Assembly (NCBI GenBank): GCA_916700875.1
Contig: CAKAKS010000197.1
Coordinates: 113,035 to 177,034, forward strand
DNA from: Sebastes aleutianus
Lineage: Eukaryota; Chordata; Actinopteri; Perciformes; Sebastidae
Direction: 5' to 3'
Length of the DNA: 64,000 nt
A model generated the notes under the pieces. That model saw nothing but the letters and a program-made list of their open reading frames with translations. It did not search any database and had not been told where the DNA came from. Numbering within the stretch: the first letter of the stretch is position 1; every line of letters starts with the position of its first letter. Positions 1-64,000 of the stretch are shown one piece after another. A program made the position numbers and the translations under genes.

Positions 1-253
1 TGTATCACGGGTTACATGACCCTAGGCCTGTATCATCATTTGTGTCACCTCACATGACTTCATGTGTGGACGCATTCAAATGCAACCTGACAGATGTGTT
101 TCTGTGAGACTGCAATTTGTGTGTGAAGTGTGTAGTGTAGTGTGTAGTGCAGTATGAGTGTTTTTCATTAAGGTCGCTGCAGCGAACACCACGATGATGT
201 CCACTTTATTACTTTAGAGGTTAAATGTCTACAGTGGTTATGAATATGAGACA

Positions 254-296
<43 letters not shown>

Positions 297-2197
297 CAGT
301 AACAGCAGTGTGTTTGCAGCCGGTAGTTGAGTCAGACTGCTGCTGTTTGCTCGGAGGATGAAAGCAGGACTGAGTAGCTCTTTGTTTCTCAGCCACGTTG
401 TTTTAAATAGCACTTCCTGTGACTGCGTGACCCATGATGCAACGCTGCCTGTGCTGTCGATGATGTGCAGTGATTAAATATCTATGGTAGCTCACAGTCT
501 GGTGATCAACAGCAAAAACACCGAATATTATCTGGTTCCAGCTTCTCAAATGTGACAGTTTGCTGCTTCTCTCTGTTTTATATCTCAGTAAACTGAAGAT
601 CGTCGGGTTTTGAACTGTTGGTTAAATAAAACAGAACGCATTGGGCTCTCTGAACTTGTTAGGGGTGATATAATGAATGATGATGAGTATTTGTTAGTTG
701 TAGCCCTAATCTCTATCATTGTCTTTGCATGGTTTATAATTATATAAGGCTAATATAATATGATTTTAACACAATTTCAATGTCAGTTTCATCTCTGCAC
801 ATCCAGTGTACATGTTGTAATTTCAGTTTTTCTGTTTGTGGTTTTGAATCCTCAAGTTCATCTTGTTTTTTTGCAACCAGAAGTGACACGAGAGGGTGGA
901 GCTAAGTACAACCGAACGCTGAATAAGACATTTTTAGGCGACCAAAATGTTACAATTAACTTTCATGAACTGAAAACACACTGTGAAAGGGTTAAAGTTC
1001 TAAGACGAAAACACAGACAACTCCCAGACCGGACAACGCCGTGGTAGCGACCTGTCAATCACAAGGTAGCCCCGCCCTAAAGCATCCCCTGCTTTATGGT
1101 CTATCTGACTCTAAATGGGACCATAATTTACTAAATGAACATCATGCTGTATTGAAGAAGACTTGAAACTAGAGATTGAGACCATAAACTCATGTTTACA
1201 ATGTTTACTGAGGTAATAAATCAAGAGAGAAGTAGGCTCATTTTCTCATAGACTTCTATACAATCAGACTTCTTTTAGCAACCAGAGGAGTCGCCCCCTG
1301 CTGGCTGTTAGAAAGAATGCAGGTTTAAGACACTTCAGCATTGGCTTCACTTTTCAGACCTGTGGGTTGCTCACTGGACCAACATCCATGTTTAATAAAT
1401 CAACAAATAATCACCTTTTTTTTTAAAAGTGGTTCACCTGTTAAGCATTTATCTTCCGCCATTAAACTGCTCTATTGACGTTGCTAACCAGCAGTGTTTT
1501 AATCCTGATATATTTGATTTAAAGTTGTTGTTGGTGTGACGTCCTGTTCAGTGAAGTGCTTGTTTCTCAATCAGGAAGGAGATGCCTGAAAATAAGAATG
1601 TGGTTATTTTTTCCAAGAGAACTGCAGTGTTGTTTGTCAGCAGTGTAATCTGCATCAAGAGCAGGAAGTGACTCCACAATACGGTTGATTACAGGCAGAT
1701 ATTCAACATAAATAAGAGTCCTGTGAGAAGGGTCTTTTGCTTATAGGCCTTGTTGGATTTTAAAGTATTATTAGTAGTATTCAGTGTTTGAATCTAAACA
1801 CTGAGTACAACAGAACCGTTCCATGATTGCTGCCTGCAGAGGAGGAAATGAACTCTTGGTGTGTTCTCGCTCCGTTAACAAAACAAATGTGTTTTCAAGA
1901 GTTCGGCCTCACTGGAACAATGTGGAGTAACTGGCCTGACATTTCTTGGCCTTATTTGGCTGCTGCTGATAACTGAAGTTGATATTGTTGTTGCTGAGCT
2001 ACAGCAGGATGTGTGATGTCACTAAAACCTGGCCTTGAGAGGCCGACCTCCGCCCCGCTGCCAAATACCGACTTCCCTGAGTTTGACGACGTTTGTACCT
2101 CAGATAGATAGAAGTGTCTGTGGGGATGATTGTGTCCTTTCAGTTAAGTTAACTCTACATAACTATACGTTTTATTTACGTCTTCTTCTCTCCGCAG
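1..2197 (+). other. lrch1: lrch1 intron 1 (3' part)
   Basis: No exon is supported. It contains a CA microsatellite (255-293) and a copy of a percomorph interspersed repeat at about 1050-1390, whose GCCCCCTGCTGGCTG core also occurs near 6995. A clear pyrimidine tract (2172-2197) leads into exon 2. Confidence 0.7.
255..293 (+). repeat. (CA)n microsatellite
   Basis: About 19 perfect dinucleotides in intron 1. Confidence 0.97.
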
Positions 2198-57094
<54,897 letters not shown>

Positions 57095-57599
57095 GCGGCG
57101 GAGACGGGCGGAGCTTCCTCTTACTGACTGACTGACTGACTGACTGCGTACAACAAACACACACCTGGATTCAAACGCTGACTTGACCTCACATCTCACG
57201 AAGCTGCAGCACGCCTCTGTGATCATTCTGCATCCTTCTCCGTAACAGAGTGATATTAGTAGATTTAAGGATGCAAAATGGTGTTAAGGGAACTAAAGCA
57301 GTCAGAAGTGGATTTATTTACTAGTTCATGAGAGGGAACTTCTGGGTGGAGTCAGTTTAATGCCGCGCAGGTAGACTGGTGGAACGGGTACCAGCATTTG
57401 ACTGGTTCCAGGTGATTCCTCACTTTAAATGATGTGTTTTTTTTATTAGTGTCAGGAGTGAAAATTAACCCTGATTTCCTCTATTTCTTTAGGTAGATGC
57501 AAAAGACACAACCTGTCAAACTGAAGGGCATAAATACAACTCTATGGTTAAAAAAAATAATTTCTTTTTAGAAATTCTTAGACTGGTTGGTACCAAAAA

Positions 57600-58260
57600 A
57601 TATGAGTGTATTAGGGCCACTTTGAGAGGGATAACATTATTTTTTAAGAGTAAAGATACAAAAATTTGGGCGAAAAAATATAATATTATGAGAATAAAGT
57701 GGTATTGGGAGTAAAAAAAATTACACGATAGTCATAATTTTACAGATACATTATTTTAAAATTAGAATATTTTTAGATTTTGTTGTGATTTTATTAGAAA
57801 ACGTTTATTTTGAGAATAAAGTAGTAGTATTACAATTGGCTTTATTCTTGTAGAAATAAGACTACTCTAGAAAAGTGAGATCTTTGTCTTAAAATTTCAA
57901 CATGGTAATTTTTTAACTTTTATTTGAAATTACGAATTTATTCTCACAATATTACATATGTTTCTTAAAAATGTATCTGGGATTTATTTTTTAATTTTTT
58001 TTTAAAGTACTAATATTCCGATTAAGATAAGATTTGTAATATTTTGATATTTAGTTGTAATTTTATTAGACAAAGTCATGAGAATAAAATAGTAGTATTA
58101 CAAGACGTGGCTTTATAAAATTATGACTTTCCTCATGAAAAGTATGATTTTTTGTCATTTTGTTGACTTTTTTTTCTTGAAATTACGACTTTATTCTCAT
58201 AATATTACATATTTTATGTTAAAAAAAAAAATCAACTTTTTAAAAAAAAAAATTGAAATG
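57600..58260. repeat. degenerate AT-rich tandem repeat
   Basis: The words GAGAATAAAGT.GTA, TTGAAATTACGA and TTTATTCTCA(T/C)AATATTACAT recur every 60-100 bp in both orientations with much decay. It is a known-type fish satellite-like repeat, here inside the presumed 3' UTR. Confidence 0.6.
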
Positions 58261-60238
58261 TTTTTGTAGTTGTGGGAACATTTTTTTAAATTATTTGGTA
58301 TTTAAATGTAAATTAGATTTAGAGTCGGTGGAGCTGTGAATCGGAACCACTCAGCCGCCGTAGAGGCACACTTATGATTTTACAAACCACCAGTTATCTA
58401 CAGGTTATAGATCTTTTTCTACTGAGGTTTCAGGTGAAGTGTTACTGGACTGCGTGAGTAAAACCAAAATGTTCTAGTCTTAACATAGAGGGGAGGCAAC
58501 TTTTAACCATAATTTGTATTTAAACATAAAGATATTTATAATATAAAGAGAAGCTGAGATGAGGTGTTTGAGTTGTTGTACACATTCAAAAAGAAATATG
58601 CCAAAAAATATTTTTCTCTAATATATTTTAGGTATAATTGTGTCTTGTTTTCTAAAAGTTTTACTGACTTTCTGTGGAGCTCTCTGCATGTCCCTGAACC
58701 AGGTCTGTGTTAACCTGCCACTGTGGGGACGCTAATCTGTGTTTATCAAGCCTCTCATGACGGATCCCAACAGGTAAAATTTTGTTTTTTTATCTTTTCT
58801 CAGCTTGAATCCTCTCACACGTGTTGTTAATCTGTGTTCACATTTCTAGGACTTTTTGAGTGAAACGACTTCAGTTTCTTTATGAGATTCAGTTTGCTAA
58901 TGTGCCAAAACACGCGGTGAAAAGAAAGTCACAAAACAAACGCTCCTCACGTCTGCATCTACAAGCTTAAACCCCCAGATCATCTTGATTTACGTGTACA
59001 TTTTGATCAGCTTCCATACTGCGAGACACTTGATAAATATCAGAGTTGTGTATTAGATGTTTATATTTCAGGATGGGAGCGTGTGTGTGTGTGCACGGGT
59101 CAGTGAGGGTGAGATCTCATGCAGCCACAACTCCGGCTCAAACTGGCTGGATTGCTTTTTAAAACACTACAAAAAACCTCAGTTTCATTCATCGCGGAGT
59201 AAATTTAAAGTTATTATTGTGGCGAAATGTTCCTTCAACCTTTTGTGTGAGTTTGTCCAAAACCTCTGAAGTTCAGGCCGGAGCTGCTGCTGTGTGAGAT
59301 CAGAGATTCTGTGACTCAGGGTCGGTTTGGGTTTACTACACTGTTGATGCTTCATTCAACGGTATTTCTGTGTGTGTGTGCGTGCGTGTGTGTGTGTGAA
59401 CAAGGAAGTTGCCAGTTGACCTTTTTGAATCATGTGGTAATGCAGATCCTGCTAGACACCGAGACTTTTTAAGGGGCAGTAAGTAATTGTTGACCTTTAT
59501 CGACCTCTAGAACAAATGGCACTGATGTCATCGTCTCCCAAACAACTACAGCTGACGATGTTTTATTGTTTATAGAAATCTCTGAAGCTGTAGTCATTGA
59601 TTTTGACCACTAGGGGGCAGAGATGCTGCTTTAAAAGTGAGAATGATTAAATCAGATCAAGGAATTTGCCCCCATTTTTTTTTTATCTTCAGACTGATTT
59701 GAGCAAAAAAAAAAGCTTGTTAATTCATAATTCATAAATAGTTGTGGGTGTTGAAAAAAAAAAACGTTCTGTCCTCAGGAGGCTGATCGAGTCTCATTTG
59801 AAGTAAAAGTAGCAGCTGGAAGTGAAAACTGGAAAGGACAGGACAGGACAGGTTTTATGAACCTAATAAAGAGCTGTAATAGTAACCTTCCTGAGAGGGA
59901 CAGGTCTGTTCACCTTTAAAGAAAGAGACCTGAACTAAGGCACATTTTTTTTTTTTTGTAGGTTTCTACAACTTGAAATAACAAGATTGCATGTCTCCTG
60001 CTTGATTTGGTATCTTAGGACAGGATTAATATTACATATTTCCTCTTCTTTTTTGTTATAAAACTTGTCGTTCTGGATGTCATTGTAGCCGCTGACAAAT
60101 TACAAGAGCTGGCTCTGTAAAAGACAATAATGAACACTGGCAGGCTTAGTATTTTTAGAGGGTTTTTTAGACAGAATTTGATTATTAACTACTTAAATGT
60201 CTCTTTCGGAGTGTTTTTACAGTAAGAAATAGATTTGC

Positions 60239-60420
60239 AGTGGTGGAGGAAATATTCAGATCCTTTACTTAAGTAAAAGTACTAATACCACACTGTGAAA
60301 ATACTCTGTTACTAGTAAAAGTCCTGCATTGTAAAGTACAATCAGGAAAATGTACTTAAAGAGTATTAAAAGTAGAATAAATGTCCCATGTGACTGTTAT
60401 ACTATTTTATACCATGGTTT
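60239..60420 (+). repeat. 'AAGTAAAAGTACT' MITE-like family, copy 3
   Basis: AGTGGTGGAGGAAATATTCA, CTTTACTTAAGTAAAAGTAC and CACACTGTGAAAATACTCTG form the best preserved copy in the window. It is followed directly by another repeat (60430-60900). Confidence 0.7.
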
Positions 60421-60429
60421 GGGTGAATA

Positions 60430-60900
60430 CTTGATTCTGATTGGCTGCAGGGTGTCCATTAATTCCTGTTATTACACGGCTGTGTTGAATACTCGATTCT
60501 GATTGGTCAATCACTGCGTTCTGCGGTCTGTAATTTCTCTATAACAGACCGTTGCTATGTATAACAGACCGTTGCTATGGGCACAGTTCAGATGTCGGAC
60601 TCTGGCGGACCGTTTTTGTGTCAAAATATTGATTTCTTCAGTAAGTAGCCAAGAAATGTCAAATTACATTTACTGTTTTTCATCCGTACGCACTGCATAG
60701 CGTAGTGTTAGCTTTCTGGCTCGTAGCTGAGCCAAAGACCTTTTTAATGGCTTTAATGGCTGAAGGTTCATGGTGAGGAGGACAGGGGACATGATTGGCT
60801 GACACCACAGTGAGTTATTGGTTTAGGTTTGGTCACATATTTACGTACTGCCCCTTTAAAACCTAAATCTTGGCAGGTCTGGGATCAGATCGTGTTTCTC
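60430..60900 (+). repeat. dispersed repeat with short duplications
   Basis: GAATACT.GATTCTGATTGG occurs twice (60425 and 60487), and TATAACAGACCGTTGCTATG twice in tandem (60540-60580). This is typical of a fish MITE/SINE-like repeat; no ORF. Confidence 0.5.
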
Positions 60901-62119
60901 CTAAATGCCATATTAAAACCACATTAAGTGTCTGACACTCTTGAACCAGCAGGCTTGTATGAATGAGTGATTACGAGTTTTTTGTTTTTCTGTACATATG
61001 ATACAGCTTGGTATCCAAAGCTTGACCTACTTAAAGATTCAGCAGTAAAAAAAATAATAAAATAAATTAAATGTTTCCACTGGATCGATTTCACAGTTGC
61101 CAAAACAAACATTTACTCTCTTGTGATAAAACTAAAGGATTTTATTTAAATGTACTATAGCATGTGTACATATTATTTATCACAAGAACTTCTTGTTGAT
61201 GAATTAATGTTTGAAAAAAATCAGTGATGAGTTATGTATTTGTCTTCTTGTACTGTATATTTCACCAGAAAACACTCAACGAGCAACCTTTAACACCTGA
61301 ATAATCCACAATATCGCATATATGATTCAAAAAAAAAAAAATGTTCACGTATTTCAACACTATGGGAAGCTTGGTGAAGTAATAACACAAATATTGTTTA
61401 ATAAATATCAGCTATTATTATCTGATAACTAGCTAAATAGAAGTAGAGCAACAAACTGTCTTCCTAGTATTTCTTACATTTATGATTTTAAATAATTTTG
61501 ATTTAATTCAAAAGGCCTGCTCAAAACAGTCTAAACACAATAATGTCAGAAAATATGGATGTTTTTAATAAATAATGATGATTTCTATTTGCTTGCTTGT
61601 AATCAACATTTCTTCATATAATCATGTATTTCATATCCACAGTTCTGTACACATCACATCATCACAGTGTTTTTGGGAAAAAGCAATAAAACCAAACCGG
61701 CTGCTTCCCCGACAGAATCTGCACTTTAAACTTCAATATTTATATCTTTGTTTTGGCAACTGAGAAAATCTTAAATCACCTTTAATCTGAAACGAGAGAA
61801 CAGAGAATTTAAAAATGTGACGCTGGTGTAAATTGTGTAAATGTGATGAATCGAGCCTGCTGAAGCAGTGTTGTTGTTTTTAATGTCTCTTATTTTGTAT
61901 ATAAACGGCCTGTACTCACATTTTTGTACTTTTCTGACTGGGAGGAAATTTATTTTTTACGTGACTTTGATGTAACATACCCTTTTGTAACTCTTTGTGA
62001 ACCTTTTGTGTAATTTGTTGTACAGCAACTCAAATTTAAATGCATGAAATGTCCCTTTAATGTCGCCTTAACTGCTGTGAATACTGTATATAATGCACTG
62101 TATTTCTCATCACTTTATC

Positions 62120-62125
62120 AGTAAA
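62120..62125 (+). terminator. candidate distal poly(A) signal of lrch1
   Basis: The AGTAAA variant hexamer occurs after a T-rich stretch with several TGTA motifs (61900-62100), which resembles a UTR end. It precedes the tail-to-tail spacer with the ferlin gene. Other hexamers upstream (for example 59864) are alternatives. Confidence 0.35.
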
Positions 62126-62239
62126 GACCTCAACTGTCTAAAAAGTGCAACGACTGAGTGGAAATAATTTACAAAATCTGAGGGTGTTAAAAATAAATTA
62201 ATTTGACTATAAGGGGAGACAACGCATGCAGCAAAAATA

Positions 62240-62520
62240 TTGTTTTTCACAAAAAATATAAGTCATAGTATAGTATGTCAAAAAAACGTCATAGTATAGC
62301 ATGTCGAAAAAATTAAAAGTCATATAAGTCGAAAAAATAAAAAAACAGTCATAGTATAGTATGTCAAGAAATTAAAAAAAGTCATAGTATAATATGTCGA
62401 AACATTTCATGAAAAAATAACTCATAGTATAGTATGTCCAAAAATTTAAAAAAAAGTCATATGTTGAAATAAATAAATAAAAAAGTCATAGTAAAGTATG
62501 TGAAAAAAAAATAAAAAAGG
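62240..62520 (+). repeat. degenerate minisatellite, unit about 30-40 bp
   Basis: The core GTCATAGTATAGTATGTC followed by A-rich spacers (GAAAAAATTAAAA) is repeated about seven times with length variation. It lies in the spacer between the two convergent genes. Confidence 0.8.
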
Positions 62521-62676
62521 TAATAGTGTGTGTATATATGAATAAAAAAACAAAGCATTGGAATAATGATTTTAGAGGTTGAATACCAAGGCAGGTCGAA
62601 GATTAGAAGCATTCGGGTCAGCCCTATATTGAAGTTCCATTCACAACTAAATAACAGCAGAGCCTTAAGTTTCTTC

Positions 62677-62682
62677 TTTATT
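62677..62682 (-). terminator. candidate poly(A) signal of the ferlin gene
   Basis: AATAAA on the minus strand, about 450 bp past the ferlin stop codon. It lies in a stretch (62600-62760) that also resembles a dispersed repeat (CATCAG..GATCCACC-type end), so the signal could belong to the repeat. Confidence 0.35.
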
Positions 62683-63129
62683 GAGCATAGATTACAATGT
62701 TTCAATATATGGTGGATCTTCATCAGGTCAAACTTATCCTTACACATATGTACGGACAAAAAAAAATTTGAGTTCCTGATATGGATCACTTTGTCTTTGC
62801 CCTCATTTTACATAATTTACACATTCAGAATCTTAAAATGTATAAACTAATTCTCCAATATACAGGAAACAAATTATTTTAATACAGAAACCTACAGTAA
62901 AATATATTTTCATGTACATGTTAATGTATTTTAAAGTGAAATGTTTGGTTGGACAGAATGGGTTTTCCAGTGCGTGGTTGATCATGCGATTATTGAACTC
63001 TTCCTTAACAGATCATGTGGATAAGCTAAAAGTATACTGTAGGTACTGATTGTTTTAAGTCTATCTTAAGACAACACTGGAGTACGTTGAAAGAGTTATT
63101 GGTTGCTGTTACCATCACTAGTCTGTGTG

Positions 63130-63310
63130 TTATCCATTGATTATCTTCTGAGAAATGGCTCCTGGCAGAGTGTAGAACAGCAGAGCGAGGAAGAGCACAG
63201 TGATGAGCACGACCAGGGCGATGATGATGTACTTCTTGTAGCTTCGCCACACCAAGTGGAAGAAACACTTGAATGGATTGACGAACCACGAGAAGGAGGT
63301 GTCTGGACGA
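63130..63310 (-). CDS. type-II ferlin, last coding exon (C-terminal anchor)
   Basis: 181 nt. Acceptor ...cccccag|T on the minus strand (63311-63313) and stop TAA at 63132-63130. The first base completes an Asn codon from the previous exon. It encodes NRPDTSFSWFVNPFKC, then HLVWRSYKKY, then about 20 hydrophobic residues, then YTLPGAISQKIING. The RP(D/E)TSF.WF.NP.K block and single C-terminal anchor are diagnostic of ferlins, large multi-C2 proteins in Ca2+-linked membrane fusion. The YKKYII..PGAIS ending suggests fer1l6 or fer1l4 rather than dysferlin or myoferlin; the symbol is left open. Confidence 0.92.
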
Positions 63311-63797
63311 CTGGGGGGATAAAGAGAGGAGAAGCGAGAATTAAAGGTACGGTGTGTAGGAATTGATGGCATCTAGTGGTGCGGTTGCAGATTGCAACCA
63401 ACTGAATACCCCTCCACTCACTCCTCCCTTTCCATGTCTGCGGTAACATGAGCCGCCAAGTGCAAAACCGTGGGAACGCCATTCGCCTCGCTCAAAGGCC
63501 ATCCTTACCATAATAACACTACTTTAGGAGCAACAGAAGTCAGACAAACTACCGAAAAGAAATACTGCAGCACTCGCTAGTTACAGTCACTAGTACACTT
63601 TCACCTGCAACAGGGCAACAATATCATGAGAACGGCATATTTTCAGAAGAGTCATAGTATTTTTAAGTCACATTTTCTCACGCTGTGCCTCATAAACTCC
63701 TACCTCTGAAGTTCACGCCGTTAAAGGCAACAAGTAGGAACACAGAAACACACACCAAGCAAGTTTGTTTGTAGAGCGACTATTGCCAGACTCTTAC
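63311..63797 (-). other. ferlin last intron with MITE-like repeat
   Basis: 487 bp. Most of it (about 63343-63720) is a dispersed fish repeat that starts ATTAAAGGTACGGTGTGTAGGA (split as attaaaggta, cggtgtgtag) and continues with a GGCATCTAGTGG..TTGCAGATTGCAACC core. The start resembles the left end of the element at 6769. No coding potential. Confidence 0.6.
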
Positions 63798-63898
63798 TTT
63801 GGTTTTGGCAGCGGCTCCGGCTCCTTGCGGGCTCGGCCAACAGGATTTTTCTCGGCCTCCTCAGCGATCACGAGATGGAACTCTGCCTCCACTTTCCC
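63798..63898 (-). CDS. type-II ferlin, penultimate coding exon
   Basis: 101 nt, acceptor ccatcag|GGG, donor CCAAA|gtaaga (minus strand). Phase 0 in, phase 2 out, which matches the one-base entry of the last exon. It encodes GKVEAEFHLVIAEEAEKNPV then GRARKEPEPLPKP. The G-K-V-E-x-E..L....AE..PVG.AR.EPEPL pattern is the linker after the last C2 domain in ferlins. Confidence 0.92.
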
Positions 63899-63995
63899 CT
63901 GATGGATTCAGAGGACACAACCATCAGTCAAAGTCTCACCATGTCAGTCTGTAAGACTTGGTTCGTGCAGTGTGTTTGTGTATTTGTGTACGTAC

Positions 63996-64000
63996 CGTCA
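63996..64000 (-). CDS. ferlin, 3' end of the next upstream exon (cut by window end)
   Basis: The last five bases of the window read TGACG on the minus strand, followed by gtacgtac as donor. Joined in phase 0 to the next exon they give ..T-G-K-V-E, the usual ferlin sequence. The rest of the gene lies beyond the window. Confidence 0.6.

Larger units (their letters stand above)
57095..62140 (+). other. lrch1: lrch1 distal 3' UTR (inferred extent) with repeats
   Basis: No coding potential beyond chance. The stretch holds the degenerate AT-rich tandem region (57600-58260), a GT microsatellite near 59370, two MITE-like copies (60239-60420 and 60430-60900) and AATAAA at 59864. The last 300 bp (61840-62140) looks like a typical vertebrate 3' UTR end: T-rich, with an AGTAAA hexamer at 62120. 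If that is the real end, the distal UTR is about 5 kb; an earlier end is equally possible. Confidence 0.4.
62141..63129. other. spacer between convergent lrch1 and ferlin genes
   Basis: About 1 kb, very AT-rich. It holds a degenerate minisatellite (62240-62520) and the probable ferlin 3' UTR (about 62650-63129). No other gene is visible. Confidence 0.55.

Noticed and set aside
1..2197. Start codon or promoter of lrch1
   Set aside because: Exon 2 is entered in the middle of a codon, so exon 1 must exist. No frame in this stretch ends at a donor with the right phase and an LRCH-like N-terminus, so it lies upstream.

Overview
This is a vertebrate nuclear DNA window, most likely from a percomorph (acanthopterygian) teleost. 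The evidence is short exons separated by long AT-rich introns with GT-AG borders, very many CA, GT, CT and TA microsatellites, and repeats I recognise from spiny-rayed fish genomes (Tc1 and hAT remnants, TTAA-flanked MITEs, L2/Rex-like LINE tails). There is no bacterial, plasmid or CRISPR content. Species cannot be decided from sequence alone.

Almost the whole window (1 to about 62.1 kb, + strand) is one gene of the LRCH family (leucine-rich repeats plus calponin homology), best matched to lrch1. Exon 1, with the start codon, lies upstream. I place exons 2-18 (2198-46127) by reading frame, splice sites and phase: exons 2-5 encode the LRRs, exon 6 the LRR C-terminal flank, exons 7-15 the acidic, Ser-rich linker with a cassette-like helical exon, and exons 16-18 the CH domain. 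After exon 18 there are two alternative last exons, both entered in phase 0. Exon 19a (50549-50842) gives a C-terminal transmembrane anchor and has its own near poly(A) signal. Exon 19b (56981-57094) gives a soluble end and is followed by a long 3' UTR. The same gene can therefore make a membrane-anchored and a cytosolic protein.

At the right edge, on the - strand and tail-to-tail with lrch1, are the last exons of a type-II ferlin gene (63130-63310, 63798-63898 and the first bases of the next exon at 63996-64000). They carry the linker after the last C2 domain and the C-terminal membrane anchor.

The introns are rich in mobile DNA: an hAT element with a BED-finger transposase remnant and an 8-bp target duplication (17555-18248), a Tc1 deletion derivative (19445-19906), a 5'-truncated LINE (about 17090-17520), a large hairpin element (35262-35501), TIR elements with internal duplications (5790-6350, 55951-56730), nested TTAA-type MITEs (6769-7680; 53399-53915), a 28-bp TIR element (51049-52188), and several families present in three or more copies. 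Notable gene-level details are a GC-AG intron after exon 9, two NAGNAG acceptors (exons 9 and 14), CA repeats directly at the donors of exons 5 and 8, and a roughly 700-bp pyrimidine tract in front of the membrane-anchor exon. I did not find a novel gene system; the most interesting content is the alternative-terminus design and the transposon structures.
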